A DNA stretch of 64,000 nucleotides from Nonomuraea soli (lineage in GTDB: Bacteria > Actinomycetota > Actinomycetes > Streptosporangiales > Streptosporangiaceae): assembly GCF_013761175.1 (NCBI RefSeq), contig NZ_JACDUR010000010.1, forward strand, positions 248,001 through 312,000, written 5' to 3'. Numbering within the stretch: position 1 is the stretch's first letter; the number at the start of each line of letters is the position of its first letter. The translations under genes were made by a program, and so were the position numbers. Shown here piece by piece: positions 33,787-42,336 of the stretch. The notes below the pieces were generated by a model. It saw only the letters and a program-made list of their open reading frames with translations, ran no database searches and was not told where the DNA came from.

Positions 33787-35716
33787 ACGCCTGCTCGGCC
33801 AGCGTGTTGATGTCGTTGACCTGGAAGCCCTTCTCCGAGAGGGTCCAGAGCGAGTCGCCGATGACGATCGTGCGCTGGATGCTGGGCTCGTAGGAGTACT
33901 GGTCCTGCTTGATCATCGGGTGCTTGATCATGCCGACCTTGGTCACCGCCGAGTCGCTCACGTTGAGCACCATCGCTCCGCTCTCCGACGTGCCGTTGCC
34001 GACGTCGTGCGAGCTGAGCGGGATCACCGTGAGGCCCGACTTGGGCCAGTAGAGGAAGGCGTGCGGGTCCCACTCGGCCTCGGAGCCCGAGTTCTTCTGG
34101 AACAGCTGCGACAGCCGGTTGGGGTTGGCCGGGTCGGAGACGTCGAAGAGCGAGATCTGGGTGCCCATCGTGCGGCCCTTCTCGCTGGCCTCCTGGCCCA
34201 GCCCGATCAGGCGCCCGTCGCCCGCGGGGTGCAGGTAGGCCGAGTAGCCGGTGATCTTCAGCTCGCCGGTCACCTTGGGCGCCGCGGCGTCGCGCAGGTC
34301 CAGGGTGTAGAGGGGGTCGACCTGCTTGAAGGTGACGACGTAGCCGTTCGGGCCCATGAAGCGCACGGAGTAGATGCGCTCGCCCTTGCCCAGGCCCGTG
34401 ACCTCGCCGACCTTGGCCATGGTGTCGGCCTTGAGGACGTAGACGCCGCTGGAGCTCGTCTCGGCGGTGGCCTGGGTGGTGGCCACGCGCAGGTTGCCCT
34501 CGTGCTCCGACAGGGAGTACTGGTTCAGCAGGCGCCCCGGCACCTTGCCCGAGGCGACGTAGCGCGGCGCCCCGGGCTGGCTGATGTCGAAGCGGTGGAC
34601 CTCGGTCTCCTCCGTCGGTACGGCAGGCGTCGCCGACGAGCGCGGCCTGCCCGCGTCGGCGGGACCCCACGGGATGGGGAACCACCAGCGCGGATTGCTG
34701 GCCACGTAGAAACCGGCGCCGTTGCTGTAGACGGTGTCGCCGTCGGCGGCCACGCCGATCGGGTCGGTCCCGCTCGCGGTGACGCCCTGGGCCAGGTCCA
34801 GGGTGTGCACGGTCAGCATGGAGGTGCCGGTGTAGTCGGCGGGGTGGCTGACCCGCTCGCACTTGAGGCTGTCGGTTCTGGTGGCGCCCGACGCGTCGGT
34901 GATCTCGATCTTGGGCAACCAGGCGTCGATCGGCGCCTGCCGTACGACGTTCTGGTTGACCTTCTTCATCTCCTCCTCGGAGACGTCGCCGCGGGCCTGC
35001 GGGGAAACGATCGTCGGCTGGTTGCGTGTCACCAGGCGGACGGTCGAGCCGACCATGCGGGCGTCCACGTGGGAGCCCTGCGGTTTGATGGTGGAAAGGA
35101 TCCTGGGCTGCCCGCCGGCCAGGTCGACCAGGATGTACTTCGAGGACATCGCGCCGACGTAGTCGGCGATCATCCTGTCCTTGGTCATCGGCTCGAAGTT
35201 CTGCATCAACACGAGCGCACGGTCGCCCTGGAGCAGCAGGTCGGCGGGGGCGTAGCCGCCGTTCTGGTCGTCGGTGAGCTTGAGCGAGGCCGTCACCCGC
35301 CTGCTCGCCGTGTCGATGATCCGCAGGGTGCCCTGGTGGACGGTGACGATGCGGTTGCCGTCGGTCTTGACCAGGTCGGGCTCGTCGGCGCCCGCCTCGT
35401 GCACGTTAGTCGTGGAGTGCTCGGGGGAGTTGCCCCCGCCGCCGGTGTCCTTGGCCGCCCTGGCGTCGCTGTTCTCCGCCATCGCGATGTCGCCGTAGGA
35501 CATCATGCCGCCGCCGAAGCCGTACGGCCCGACGCTCTTGACGGCGTTCTCGCGCAGGCCGGCCAGCATGTCGTCGCAGCTGCTGTAGGAGACCAGCCGG
35601 ATGTTCGCCACGGCGGCGGGCCTCTGCTTCTGGGAGGCCGCAGGCGCCGAGGAGGTGCACGCGGCGCAGGCGGCCGCCAGGACTGCGGCCGCTGCTGCCG
35701 TACGGATCAACTTCAT
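33770..35716 (-). CDS. Secreted beta-propeller lipoprotein
   Basis: A 648-residue exported protein of the actinobacterial family with a C-terminal beta-propeller distantly related to WD40. The N terminus (MKLIRTAAAAAVLAAACAAC) is a lipoprotein signal with candidate lipidation Cys17 or Cys20. The pattern EADEPDLVKTDGNRIVTV-like (here GADEPDLVKTDGNRIVTVH) is the family signature. Repeated blades end in sequences such as VYVLKADTMAKVGEVTGLG and TPLYTLDLRDAAAPKVTGEL-like segments. It starts 15 nt after the Ser/Thr kinase stop on the same strand, so the two form an operon. Its role may be in envelope sensing with the kinase. Confidence 0.85.
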   Translation of the reverse strand: MKLIRTAAAAAVLAAACAACTSSAPAASQKQRPAAVANIRLVSYSSCDDMLAGLRENAVKSVGPYGFGGGMMSYGDIAMAENSDARAAKDTGGGGNSPEHSTTNVHEAGADEPDLVKTDGNRIVTVHQGTLRIIDTASRRVTASLKLTDDQNGGYAPADLLLQGDRALVLMQNFEPMTKDRMIADYVGAMSSKYILVDLAGGQPRILSTIKPQGSHVDARMVGSTVRLVTRNQPTIVSPQARGDVSEEEMKKVNQNVVRQAPIDAWLPKIEITDASGATRTDSLKCERVSHPADYTGTSMLTVHTLDLAQGVTASGTDPIGVAADGDTVYSNGAGFYVASNPRWWFPIPWGPADAGRPRSSATPAVPTEETEVHRFDISQPGAPRYVASGKVPGRLLNQYSLSEHEGNLRVATTQATAETSSSGVYVLKADTMAKVGEVTGLGKGERIYSVRFMGPNGYVVTFKQVDPLYTLDLRDAAAPKVTGELKITGYSAYLHPAGDGRLIGLGQEASEKGRTMGTQISLFDVSDPANPNRLSQLFQKNSGSEAEWDPHAFLYWPKSGLTVIPLSSHDVGNGTSESGAMVLNVSDSAVTKVGMIKHPMIKQDQYSYEPSIQRTIVIGDSLWTLSEKGFQVNDINTLAEQAFIPLS

Positions 35717-35731
35717 GTCCCTCTACACGAA

Positions 35732-37774
35732 TCAGGAGGTCCGGGGGTTCACGGTGAAGACCGGACTGATCGACAGGGCCTTGCTGCTCTCCAGCAGCCG
35801 CCGTACGGCCTTGCCCTCGAAGTCGACGACCTGGACCTCGTACTGCTTGCCGTTGTTGAGCTCCCAGCAGTACAGGTGGTGCTCGTCGTACCAGCCGAGG
35901 ACCTTGTCGCAGTCGGAGGTGAAGCTCTGCTTCCTCTTCCCCGAGGCGGTGTCCCAGACGCAGTGCTCCTCGCCGCCGGGGCAGGTGGTGACGAACGTGG
36001 AGCCGCTGGGGGAGAAGAGCCGGTCGGTGCCCGCGGGCAGGGTGCCCAGGTCCTTGAGCGTGCGGGTGCGCTTGCCGTCGAGGTCGTAGAAGACCAGCGC
36101 CCTGGCCCGCTCGTCCCAGGTGACGACGCCGTCGTCGGTGCCGTCCCAGCCGAACGGAGCCAGCCCTGAGCTCTTGGCGACCTGAGTGATCTTGACCTTT
36201 CTGGTCTTCACGTCCAGCACGGCGAAGCCGAGGTGCGCCCAGGCGCCGTCGATCTGGCGCTCCACGTTGAGCAGGACCTTCGTGCCATCACGCGACCAGC
36301 CCCTGACCTGGGCTCCCGCGGGTTCGCGTACGGTCTTGACGGTGAAGGTCTCGCCGCTCTTCCTGTCGATGATGTTCACCGGGTCGAAGCCGTCTTCGGT
36401 GTAGTTGCGCGCCCGGCCGGCCAGGTAACGGCCGTTGGGGGAGACAAGCGACTCCCAGTGCTTGGGCTGCGGGGCAAAAGTGCCGGTCAGCGAGGCACGG
36501 GCGTAGTCGGCCCATTCCCCGGACTCGTTCCTGATCTCGTAGGAGGTGAGCCTGACCGGGTCCTTGGCCGACTCGTAGAGAGTGGCGGCGCCGCCGGGCA
36601 GGCGGACCGCGGTGACCTGCTGCTCCTGCCGCGCGGTCTGGGTGGGCTGCGCCACGGGTGGCGTCGTCTGCGACGCCGGCTTCCAGGGTGCCAGGATCAG
36701 CAGGCCCGCGACCAGGACGGCGACGAAGGCGGTGACGGCGCCGACGAGCAGGCCCTTCCTGGAGCCGCTCCGCGAGGGTGTCCGTGCGGCGGGTCGCGCC
36801 TCCCGCTGCGGCGGTGGTGCCTGCTGGTGCGGTCCCGGCGGCCCCTGCTGCGGCCCGGGTGGTCCTTGGTACGGCTGGGCGGCCGGCATCGGTGCGGGCC
36901 CGGTCATCGGCGAGGGAGGGCCTGCGGCCGCCGCGGCGGCGTCCTGCAGCGCCACGGGCGCCGCCGACGGGTGCTGCAGCAGGCGCATGATGACCTGCTC
37001 GGCGGTCGGGCGCATCGCCGGGTTCTTGCTCAGGCACTGCGCCACCACGTCCCGCAGCGGCCCGTCGAGGTTGCCGAGGTCGGGTTCCTGGTTGAGCACC
37101 CGGTTGATCACGGCGTGCATGGTGTCGTTGCCGAACGGCGCCTGGCTCGTGGCGGCGAACACCATGGTGTTGGCCCAGGAGAACAGGTCCGCCGCGGCGC
37201 CCACCTGCTCGCCCATGATCTGCTCCGGCGCCATGTAGGAGGGGGTGCCGACCGGCATGTTGCTGATCGTCACGTTCGCGTTCAGCGCCCGCGCGATGCC
37301 GAAGTCGATGACGCGGGGCCCGTCGGCGGCCAGCAGCACGTTGGCCGGCTTGAAGTCGCGGTGCACGATGCCGGCCTGGTGGATCGCCGCCAGCGCGGTG
37401 GCGGTGCCGACGGCCAGGCGGTGCAGGGCGCTGCCCGAGCGCGGCCCCTCGTCCAGGACCATGCGCTGCAGCGACGGGCCCTCGATGTATTCACTGACGA
37501 TGAAGGGGCGTTCCTGCTCCACCCCCTTGGCCAGCACGGCGGCGGTGCAGAACGGCGCGACCCGCTCGGCCACCTGGACCTCGCGCATGAACCGGGTGAC
37601 GCTCACCTCGTCGCCCGCCAGCTCCGCGCGCAGCCACTTGATGGCCACGCGCCGGCCCTCGGCGTTCTCGGCGAGATAGACGACGCCCTGCCCGCCCTCG
37701 CCCAGGCGGCCGAGGATGCGGTGATCTCCCAGCCGCTCCGGGTCCGATGGTCTGAGGGGGGCGAACGCTGTCAT
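35732..37774 (-). CDS. Membrane Ser/Thr protein kinase with extracytoplasmic beta-propeller-like domain
   Basis: A 680-residue Hanks-type kinase. The P-loop is LGEGGQGVVYLAE, the ATP Lys is in VAIKWLR, the catalytic loop is VHRDFKPANVLL (RD kinase), followed by VIDFGIAR and GTPSYMAPEQIM. A Pro/Gln-rich juxtamembrane stretch (about 285-340) leads to a membrane helix, GLLVGAVTAFVAVLVAGLLI (about 345-365). The outside part (about 380-680) is not PASTA but WD40/TolB-like blade sequence (ALVFYDLDGKRTRTLKDLG; TFVTTCPGGEEHCVWDTASG). The ATG is at the end of a short divergent gap with the VOC gene. The downstream lipoprotein is also a beta-propeller, suggesting a partner. Confidence 0.93.
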   Translation of the reverse strand: MTAFAPLRPSDPERLGDHRILGRLGEGGQGVVYLAENAEGRRVAIKWLRAELAGDEVSVTRFMREVQVAERVAPFCTAAVLAKGVEQERPFIVSEYIEGPSLQRMVLDEGPRSGSALHRLAVGTATALAAIHQAGIVHRDFKPANVLLAADGPRVIDFGIARALNANVTISNMPVGTPSYMAPEQIMGEQVGAAADLFSWANTMVFAATSQAPFGNDTMHAVINRVLNQEPDLGNLDGPLRDVVAQCLSKNPAMRPTAEQVIMRLLQHPSAAPVALQDAAAAAAGPPSPMTGPAPMPAAQPYQGPPGPQQGPPGPHQQAPPPQREARPAARTPSRSGSRKGLLVGAVTAFVAVLVAGLLILAPWKPASQTTPPVAQPTQTARQEQQVTAVRLPGGAATLYESAKDPVRLTSYEIRNESGEWADYARASLTGTFAPQPKHWESLVSPNGRYLAGRARNYTEDGFDPVNIIDRKSGETFTVKTVREPAGAQVRGWSRDGTKVLLNVERQIDGAWAHLGFAVLDVKTRKVKITQVAKSSGLAPFGWDGTDDGVVTWDERARALVFYDLDGKRTRTLKDLGTLPAGTDRLFSPSGSTFVTTCPGGEEHCVWDTASGKRKQSFTSDCDKVLGWYDEHHLYCWELNNGKQYEVQVVDFEGKAVRRLLESSKALSISPVFTVNPRTS

Positions 37775-37844
37775 AGGGGCCCATTCTTACCTGCCCATTT
37801 GCGTGAGGACAATTTTGTCGGGGCGGCTGGGTAGGGTCCCCGGC

Positions 37845-38279
37845 ATGGCTTACGACTTCCAGGTGACGGTCGATTCGCACGATCCCCACGCTCTGGCCGA
37901 CTGGTGGGCGGAGGCTCTGGGGTGGGAGGTGGAGGCGCAGGACTCCGCGTTCATCCGGAGCATGATCGAGCAGGGTCATGCGAAGGACGATGACACGATC
38001 ACGCACAGGGGCGCGCTCGTGTGGAAGGAAGGCGCCGCCATCCGCCACCCGGAGGGAATCGAGCGGGCGCCGCGGGTGCTCTTCCAGCTCGTGCCCGAGG
38101 ACAAGACGGTCAAGAACCGCGTCCACCTCGACGTCAGGGTCGGGGCCGACAACGTCAAGGCGGAGGTCGAGCGGCTCGTCGCACGCGGCGCGACCGTTCT
38201 GCACGAAGGGCAGCAGGGGCCGGTGCACAAATGGGTCACGATCGCCGACCCGGAGGGCAACGAGCTCTGCATCACGTGA
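37845..38279 (+). CDS. VOC-superfamily protein (glyoxalase-like)
   Basis: A 144-residue single-domain vicinal-oxygen-chelate protein of the Glyoxalase_6 type. AYDFQVTVDSHDPHALADWW opens the first beta-alpha-beta-beta-beta unit. RVHLDVRVGADNVKAEVERL and WVTIADPEGNELCIT form the second, with His and Glu in metal-ligand positions. Substrate is unknown; family members include bleomycin-binding proteins and dioxygenase-like enzymes. The ATG at 37845 is chosen as it begins the conserved strand. Its stop overlaps (GTGA) the start of a decayed metallo-beta-lactamase-like frame. Confidence 0.85.
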   Translation: MAYDFQVTVDSHDPHALADWWAEALGWEVEAQDSAFIRSMIEQGHAKDDDTITHRGALVWKEGAAIRHPEGIERAPRVLFQLVPEDKTVKNRVHLDVRVGADNVKAEVERLVARGATVLHEGQQGPVHKWVTIADPEGNELCIT

Positions 38280-38561
38280 GCCGGCGTGCGCTCGTCACGC
38301 CTGGCCACTACCCGGTGGGCAGCGGCCTGACCAGGACCTCGGGCCCGGCCTTCGCGCCCGAGCGGGCCGACGTGATCCTGCTCTCCCACGACCAGCACGG
38401 CCCCGACGGCACCGAGCACCTGGTCGGCGAGGTGACCGGTTTCGTGCTCTCCGGCGAGGGCCTGCCGGTCGTCGATGTGAGCGGCGACAACGCCTCGCTC
38501 GAGGTGGTGAAGCGGATCGCCGCTGCACCTGCTGGAGCCCGGCGAGTCCGTCACGGTGTGA
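38276..38561 (+). pseudogene. Remnant of an MBL-fold metallo-hydrolase gene
   Basis: The first frame from the GTG reads TPGHYPVGSGLTRTSGPAFA, ERADVILLSHDQHGPDG and TGFVLSGEGLPVVDVSGDNA. This matches the opening and middle of actinobacterial MBL-fold hydrolases (LLSHDQH metal motif; VSGDN). The frame then breaks near 38520. The correct C-terminal motif continues in another frame as LHLLEPGESVTV up to the TGA at 38559-38561. Both the N-terminal beta-sheet and about 100 central residues are missing. It is therefore a frameshifted, internally deleted remnant and cannot be an active enzyme. It lies between intact genes on both sides. Confidence 0.7.
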
Positions 38562-39297
38562 GCGGGTGCGCCACCCACACGTTGGGCTCCACGTAGACCG
38601 CGTGGTCGTGGTCGAGGTCGACGTGCACCGGCGCCAGGGCGCCGTCGACCGTCACCGTCCCGCTGCGCTCGAACCCCGTTCCCCGCCACCCCTGCCATTC
38701 GGCGAGGGTGCCCGACACGGTCATCGAGCGCGGCGCCACCTTGACGATCCGCCCGCCGGCGCGCACGTGGACGCGCAGCCACGCGTCGTACGGCAGGCCG
38801 TCGTCCCGGGTGCGGAAGGCGTACTCCGCCATGGGTGTCAGCGGTTCCAGGTGCTTGCGGTTGGGCCGGACGGGCGCGACGAGCTCGCCGAAGCCGAGCC
38901 GGGCGGCGTTGTCGCGCATCGCGGCGAGCATCAGGCCCGACAGGCCCCTGCCGAGCAGGTCCTGCCGGACGGTGATCTCCAGCGCGGAGATCCGGTCGGG
39001 GGTGACGCCTCGTTCGCGTGCCAGCCAGCCGCGCCTGATCACGCCGTCCCACCCGTCGTCGGGCAGGTCGTCGCCGCTCATCGTGAACGGCATGGAACAG
39101 CCGCGCGCGACGAGCCTGCCTGGTTCGGTGTCGTCGTCGGCGACCAGCACATAGTCGGCGTAGAGGCGCTCGCAGAACGGGTAGAACAGGTCGGCGAGCG
39201 GGTCGTGCATCATGAACTCCGGCCAGATGTTGTCCATCGTCCAGAGGCCCGCGGCGAGCTCGGGCCGTTCGGCGAGGGTGGTGACGCGGAGAGCCAT
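38551..39297 (-). CDS. GNAT-like N-acetyltransferase domain protein
   Basis: About 248 residues. The N-terminal half is a GNAT fold: LEITVRQDLLGRGLSGLMLA contains the Q/RxxGxG-like acetyl-CoA loop (LLGRGLS), followed by AAMRDNAARLGFGELVAPVR with NRKHLEPLTPMAEYAFRT. The C-terminal half (LRVHVRAGGRIVKVAPRSMT and GTLAEWQGWRGTGFERSGTV) is a conserved extension seen in actinobacterial homologues, of unknown role. The ATG at 39297 starts MALRVTTLAERPELA; a longer frame adds 12 basic residues. The 3' end overlaps the MBL remnant by 11 nt. The substrate is unknown. Confidence 0.75.
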   Translation of the reverse strand: MALRVTTLAERPELAAGLWTMDNIWPEFMMHDPLADLFYPFCERLYADYVLVADDDTEPGRLVARGCSMPFTMSGDDLPDDGWDGVIRRGWLARERGVTPDRISALEITVRQDLLGRGLSGLMLAAMRDNAARLGFGELVAPVRPNRKHLEPLTPMAEYAFRTRDDGLPYDAWLRVHVRAGGRIVKVAPRSMTVSGTLAEWQGWRGTGFERSGTVTVDGALAPVHVDLDHDHAVYVEPNVWVAHPLTP

Positions 39298-39388
39298 GAG
39301 CGTGATCTTCGTGCACCGATCACGCCGGCGCAACGCGGTAGAAGGGCGTCACTACCGATCATCCGGGCCTTCACGCATATTGCTTGCT

Positions 39389-40765
39389 ATGTGGAACATC
39401 GAGGAGTTCGTCGGAGCGGCCGGGATCGCGGTGGAGGAACTGGCCGCCTATGTCGACGAGAGCCAGCGTGGAGCGGTCCCGGTGCTGGCCAGGCGCCCGC
39501 CGGGGGAGCTGGCCCGGTTGCTCGGGTTGCGCGAGTGGATCGCGGAGGGCGGGATGACGCCCGACGCCTTCCGCGAGTTCCTGCGCTGTTTCCTGCGCGA
39601 GGGCACGCGGCTGCATCACCCGGCCTACCTGGCGCACCAGACCGCCTCGCCCGACTTTCCCGCCGCGCTGGCCGACCTCGTCCATGGGGCGACGAACAAT
39701 CCGATGGCCATCTACGAGATGGGCGCCGCGGCGGCCACCGCCGAGTTCGAGGTGCTGCGCTGGATGCTGGGCAAGGTGGGCTTCCCCGAGGGCGGAGGCG
39801 TGCTCACGCACGGCGGTTCGCTGGCCAATCTGACGGTGATGCTGGCTGCCAGGGCGCGTGCCGTACCCGATGCCTGGGACGAAGGGGTGCCGGGGGATCT
39901 GGTGGTCCTGGCGCCGCCGTCGGCGCACTATTCGGTGTCGCGAGCGGTGTCCATCCTCGGGCTCGGGCAGCGGGCGATCGTCCCGCTCGCGACCGATGAG
40001 CTCGGCCGGATCGACGCCGGCAGGCTCCCCGATGTTTCGGGGAAGAGGGTGATGGCGCTCGTCGCCGGAGCGTGCGCCACCGGCACCGGCCTGCACGACG
40101 ACCTGCGCACGATCGGCCAGTGGTGCCGCGAGCGTGACATCTGGTTCCACGTCGATGCCGCCCACGGCGCCTCGGCCCTGCTTAGCCCGGAGCACAGCGG
40201 CCTTCTCGACGGCATCGAGCTGGCCGACTCGGTGATCTGGGACGCCCACAAGATGTTGCGCACCTCCGCGCTGGCCGCCGCGGTGCTCGTGCGGCGTGAA
40301 GGCGACCTGGATGCCGCCTTCCAGCAGGAGGCCAGCTACCTGTTCTACGGAGACCAGGGCTTCGACCTCATCAACCGCACCGTCGAGTGCACCAAGGCCG
40401 AGCTCGGCCTGAAGATCTTCCTCAACCTGGCCTGGCGCGGCGAGCGTGGCCTGGGCGACTACGTGGCCGCGCAGTACGGCACGGCGCACCGGTTCTGGGA
40501 GCTCGGCCGCGACCGGCCCGGTTTCGTCTTCCCGTACGAGCCGGAGAGCAACATCGTCTGCTTCAGGTACGGCACCGGCGACCAGGCTCTGCTGCGGGAG
40601 CGCCTCATGGACTCGGGCCGCTTCCACCTGACCTCGGCCGAGCTCGGCGGCGTCAGGCACCTGAGGATCACGGTGATGGCTCCGGCGACCGACGACAAGA
40701 CCCTGGAAGCGCTGCTGGACGCGGTGGCGGAGCATGGCTCGCCTGGTGGCAGCATGGAGGCGTGA
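39389..40765 (+). CDS. PLP-dependent group II decarboxylase (aspartate/glutamate/aromatic type)
   Basis: A 458-residue amino-acid decarboxylase of the DDC/GAD family. GVLTHGGSLANLTVMLAARA is the PLP-phosphate segment, WFHVDAAHGASALLSP has the Asp that binds the pyridine N, and VIWDAHKMLRTS contains the Schiff-base Lys. The length suits the bacterial group that includes aspartate 1-decarboxylases and tyrosine/DOPA decarboxylases; substrate cannot be told from sequence. The ATG lacks a ribosome-binding site and A/T-rich sequence sits immediately upstream, so the mRNA may be leaderless. The stop overlaps the start of a sirtuin gene (GTGA), which couples their translation. Confidence 0.88.
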   Translation: MWNIEEFVGAAGIAVEELAAYVDESQRGAVPVLARRPPGELARLLGLREWIAEGGMTPDAFREFLRCFLREGTRLHHPAYLAHQTASPDFPAALADLVHGATNNPMAIYEMGAAAATAEFEVLRWMLGKVGFPEGGGVLTHGGSLANLTVMLAARARAVPDAWDEGVPGDLVVLAPPSAHYSVSRAVSILGLGQRAIVPLATDELGRIDAGRLPDVSGKRVMALVAGACATGTGLHDDLRTIGQWCRERDIWFHVDAAHGASALLSPEHSGLLDGIELADSVIWDAHKMLRTSALAAAVLVRREGDLDAAFQQEASYLFYGDQGFDLINRTVECTKAELGLKIFLNLAWRGERGLGDYVAAQYGTAHRFWELGRDRPGFVFPYEPESNIVCFRYGTGDQALLRERLMDSGRFHLTSAELGGVRHLRITVMAPATDDKTLEALLDAVAEHGSPGGSMEA

Positions 40766-41601
40766 GTCATGCCTTCGCCATGCTGGTGGATCTGGTCGCC
40801 GACGGCGGTGTCGTCGTGCTGAGCGGCGCGGGCCTGTCGACCGAGTCGGGCATCCCCGACTACCGGGGTGAGACGGGCCGCGCTCGCAAGGGCGAGCCGA
40901 TGACCTACCAGACCTTCGTGGGCAGCGCCGCGGCCCGTCAGCGTTACTGGGCGCGCAGCCATCTGGGATGGCAGCACATCGCGCGGGCGGCCAGCAACGA
41001 CGGCCATCGGGTGGTGGCCGAGCTGCAGGCGAGGGGCCTGGTCTCGGCTGTGATCACGCAGAACGTCGACGGGCTGCACCAGGCGGCGGGCGCCAAGCAG
41101 GTGGTCGAGCTGCACGGCAGCCTGCACCGGGTGCGGTGCCTGTCGTGCGGGGAGCGTTCGAGGCGTGAGCGCCTCGACGAGCGGCTGCGCGCGGCCAATC
41201 CGGCGTGGACGGCGATGCTGGGCGCTCCCGACGGCGACGCGGGTGTCAACCCCGACGGTGACGCGGCCGTCGAGGATTCCCTGGTCGCGAGCTTCCGGGT
41301 GGTCGACTGCGAGAGCTGCGGCGGCCTGCTCAAGCCGGATGTGATCTTCTTCGGCGAGAATGTGCCGCGCCCGCGCGTGCAGGAGTGCTTCGAGCTGACC
41401 GAGTGCGCGGGCACCCTGCTGGTGCTGGGCTCCTCGCTGACGGTGATGTCGGGCTACCGGTTCGTCAGGCGGGCGGCCGAGCACGACATCCCGGTCGCGA
41501 TCATCAATCAGGGCCCGACCCGTGGCGACGGCGACGCGTTGCTCTCGCTCGACGCGCCGCTCGGCGCCACGCTCACCCGGCTGTTGCGGGAAGTCGCCTA
41601 G
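40762..41601 (+). CDS. Sirtuin (NAD-dependent protein deacylase, class II type)
   Basis: A 279-residue Sir2 protein. VVLSGAGLSTESGIPDYRG binds NAD, TQNVDGLHQAAG and VELHGSLHRVRC hold the catalytic His and the start of the zinc module. The Zn ligands are CLSC and CESC (four Cys). LLKPDVIFFGENVP and VLGSSLTVMSGYRF complete the class II signature. It could deacylate lysines or, as in some class II members, ADP-ribosylate. The GTG overlaps the decarboxylase stop; an ATG at 40780 is an alternative. The pairing with a PLP decarboxylase suggests regulation of that or related enzymes by acylation, which is inference only. Confidence 0.92.
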   Translation: MSHAFAMLVDLVADGGVVVLSGAGLSTESGIPDYRGETGRARKGEPMTYQTFVGSAAARQRYWARSHLGWQHIARAASNDGHRVVAELQARGLVSAVITQNVDGLHQAAGAKQVVELHGSLHRVRCLSCGERSRRERLDERLRAANPAWTAMLGAPDGDAGVNPDGDAAVEDSLVASFRVVDCESCGGLLKPDVIFFGENVPRPRVQECFELTECAGTLLVLGSSLTVMSGYRFVRRAAEHDIPVAIINQGPTRGDGDALLSLDAPLGATLTRLLREVA

Positions 41602-42296
41602 ATCCAGCCGTCGAGGCCCGTCATGAAGTCGTCGAACAGGTGGCGGTGGATGGTGTGCTCCGCGCCGGTGACCGTACGGACCTCGAAGCCCTTCTCGGCG
41701 AGCTCGGCGGCGTAGTCCGGCGCGACCAGGAAGCTCGGGTCGGCGAGCTGGACGAGCGAGGGCACCACGGGCGCGGGGGTGAAGTCGGATCCGGCGACCT
41801 CGCTCAGTGACAGCGCGGTCTGCGGGTCCCAGTGCTTGAGCATCTCCACCTCGACGGCGACCTCGTCGGCGGAGAAGCCGGGGTGCATGGCGGCGATCTG
41901 CTCGCCGGTCAGCGCGGCGGCCGCGGCCATCATGTCGGTGAGCGGCACGCCGCCCTCCATGATCGGCAGGCGCCAGGCGGGGTCGGAGTAGATCGCCCGG
42001 CCGGGCCGCAGCCGCTCGACCGCCAGGCCGAGGGTCAGGCCGCCGAGGGAGTGGCCGATGGCCAGGTCGGGGGCGGCGGGCAGGGTCTCGACGACGGAGG
42101 AGGCGAACAGCTCGGGCGGGTAGCCGGCGGCGCGCGGGCTCAGGCCGTGGCCGGGCAGGTCGACGGCGATGACGCGGTAGCCGCGTTCGGCCAGCGCGGG
42201 CCCCACCCGCCACCAGCACTGCGAGTCGGCCATGATGCCGTGGATGAGGATGGCGAGCCGGTCGCCCCGGCCCCATTCGCGAGTGTTGAGCTTCAC
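41598..42296 (-). CDS. Alpha/beta hydrolase
   Basis: A 232-residue alpha/beta-hydrolase. LAILIHGIMADSQCWWRVGP is the oxyanion-hole region, LAIGHSLGGLTLGLA the nucleophile elbow (Ser in GHSLG), and EHTIHRHLFDDF supplies the catalytic His. The start is the GTG at 42296, with GGAGG about 7 nt upstream; longer frames run into the LacI operator. It is divergent from the LacI regulator with a perfect 12-bp palindrome between them, so it is probably a member of that regulon. Substrate unknown; an ester or lactone derived from the imported compound is possible. Confidence 0.88.
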   Translation of the reverse strand: MKLNTREWGRGDRLAILIHGIMADSQCWWRVGPALAERGYRVIAVDLPGHGLSPRAAGYPPELFASSVVETLPAAPDLAIGHSLGGLTLGLAVERLRPGRAIYSDPAWRLPIMEGGVPLTDMMAAAAALTGEQIAAMHPGFSADEVAVEVEMLKHWDPQTALSLSEVAGSDFTPAPVVPSLVQLADPSFLVAPDYAAELAEKGFEVRTVTGAEHTIHRHLFDDFMTGLDGWI

Positions 42297-42312
42297 GGAA
42301 CGCCTCCAACGT

Positions 42313-42324
42313 TTATACGTATAA
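42313..42324. promoter_or_regulatory. LacI operator O1 between hydrolase and lacI-type gene
   Basis: TTATACGTATAA is a perfect palindrome with the central CpG typical of LacI-family operators. It lies 13 nt before the regulator ATG and 16 nt before the hydrolase GTG. It shares the ATACGTAT core with the site at 43459-43474. Confidence 0.8.
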
Positions 42325-42336
42325 GCACTTGATAGC

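Noticed and set aside
33920..36169. 749-codon plus-strand frame opposite the beta-propeller lipoprotein
   Set aside because: It is a shadow: Val/Gly/Asp/Arg-rich and without conserved motifs, while the minus strand encodes a coherent lipoprotein.
39212..39388. Longer N terminus for the PLP decarboxylase
   Set aside because: The extra 59 residues overlap the divergent GNAT gene start and do not resemble decarboxylase N termini; the conserved sequence begins at the ATG at 39389.
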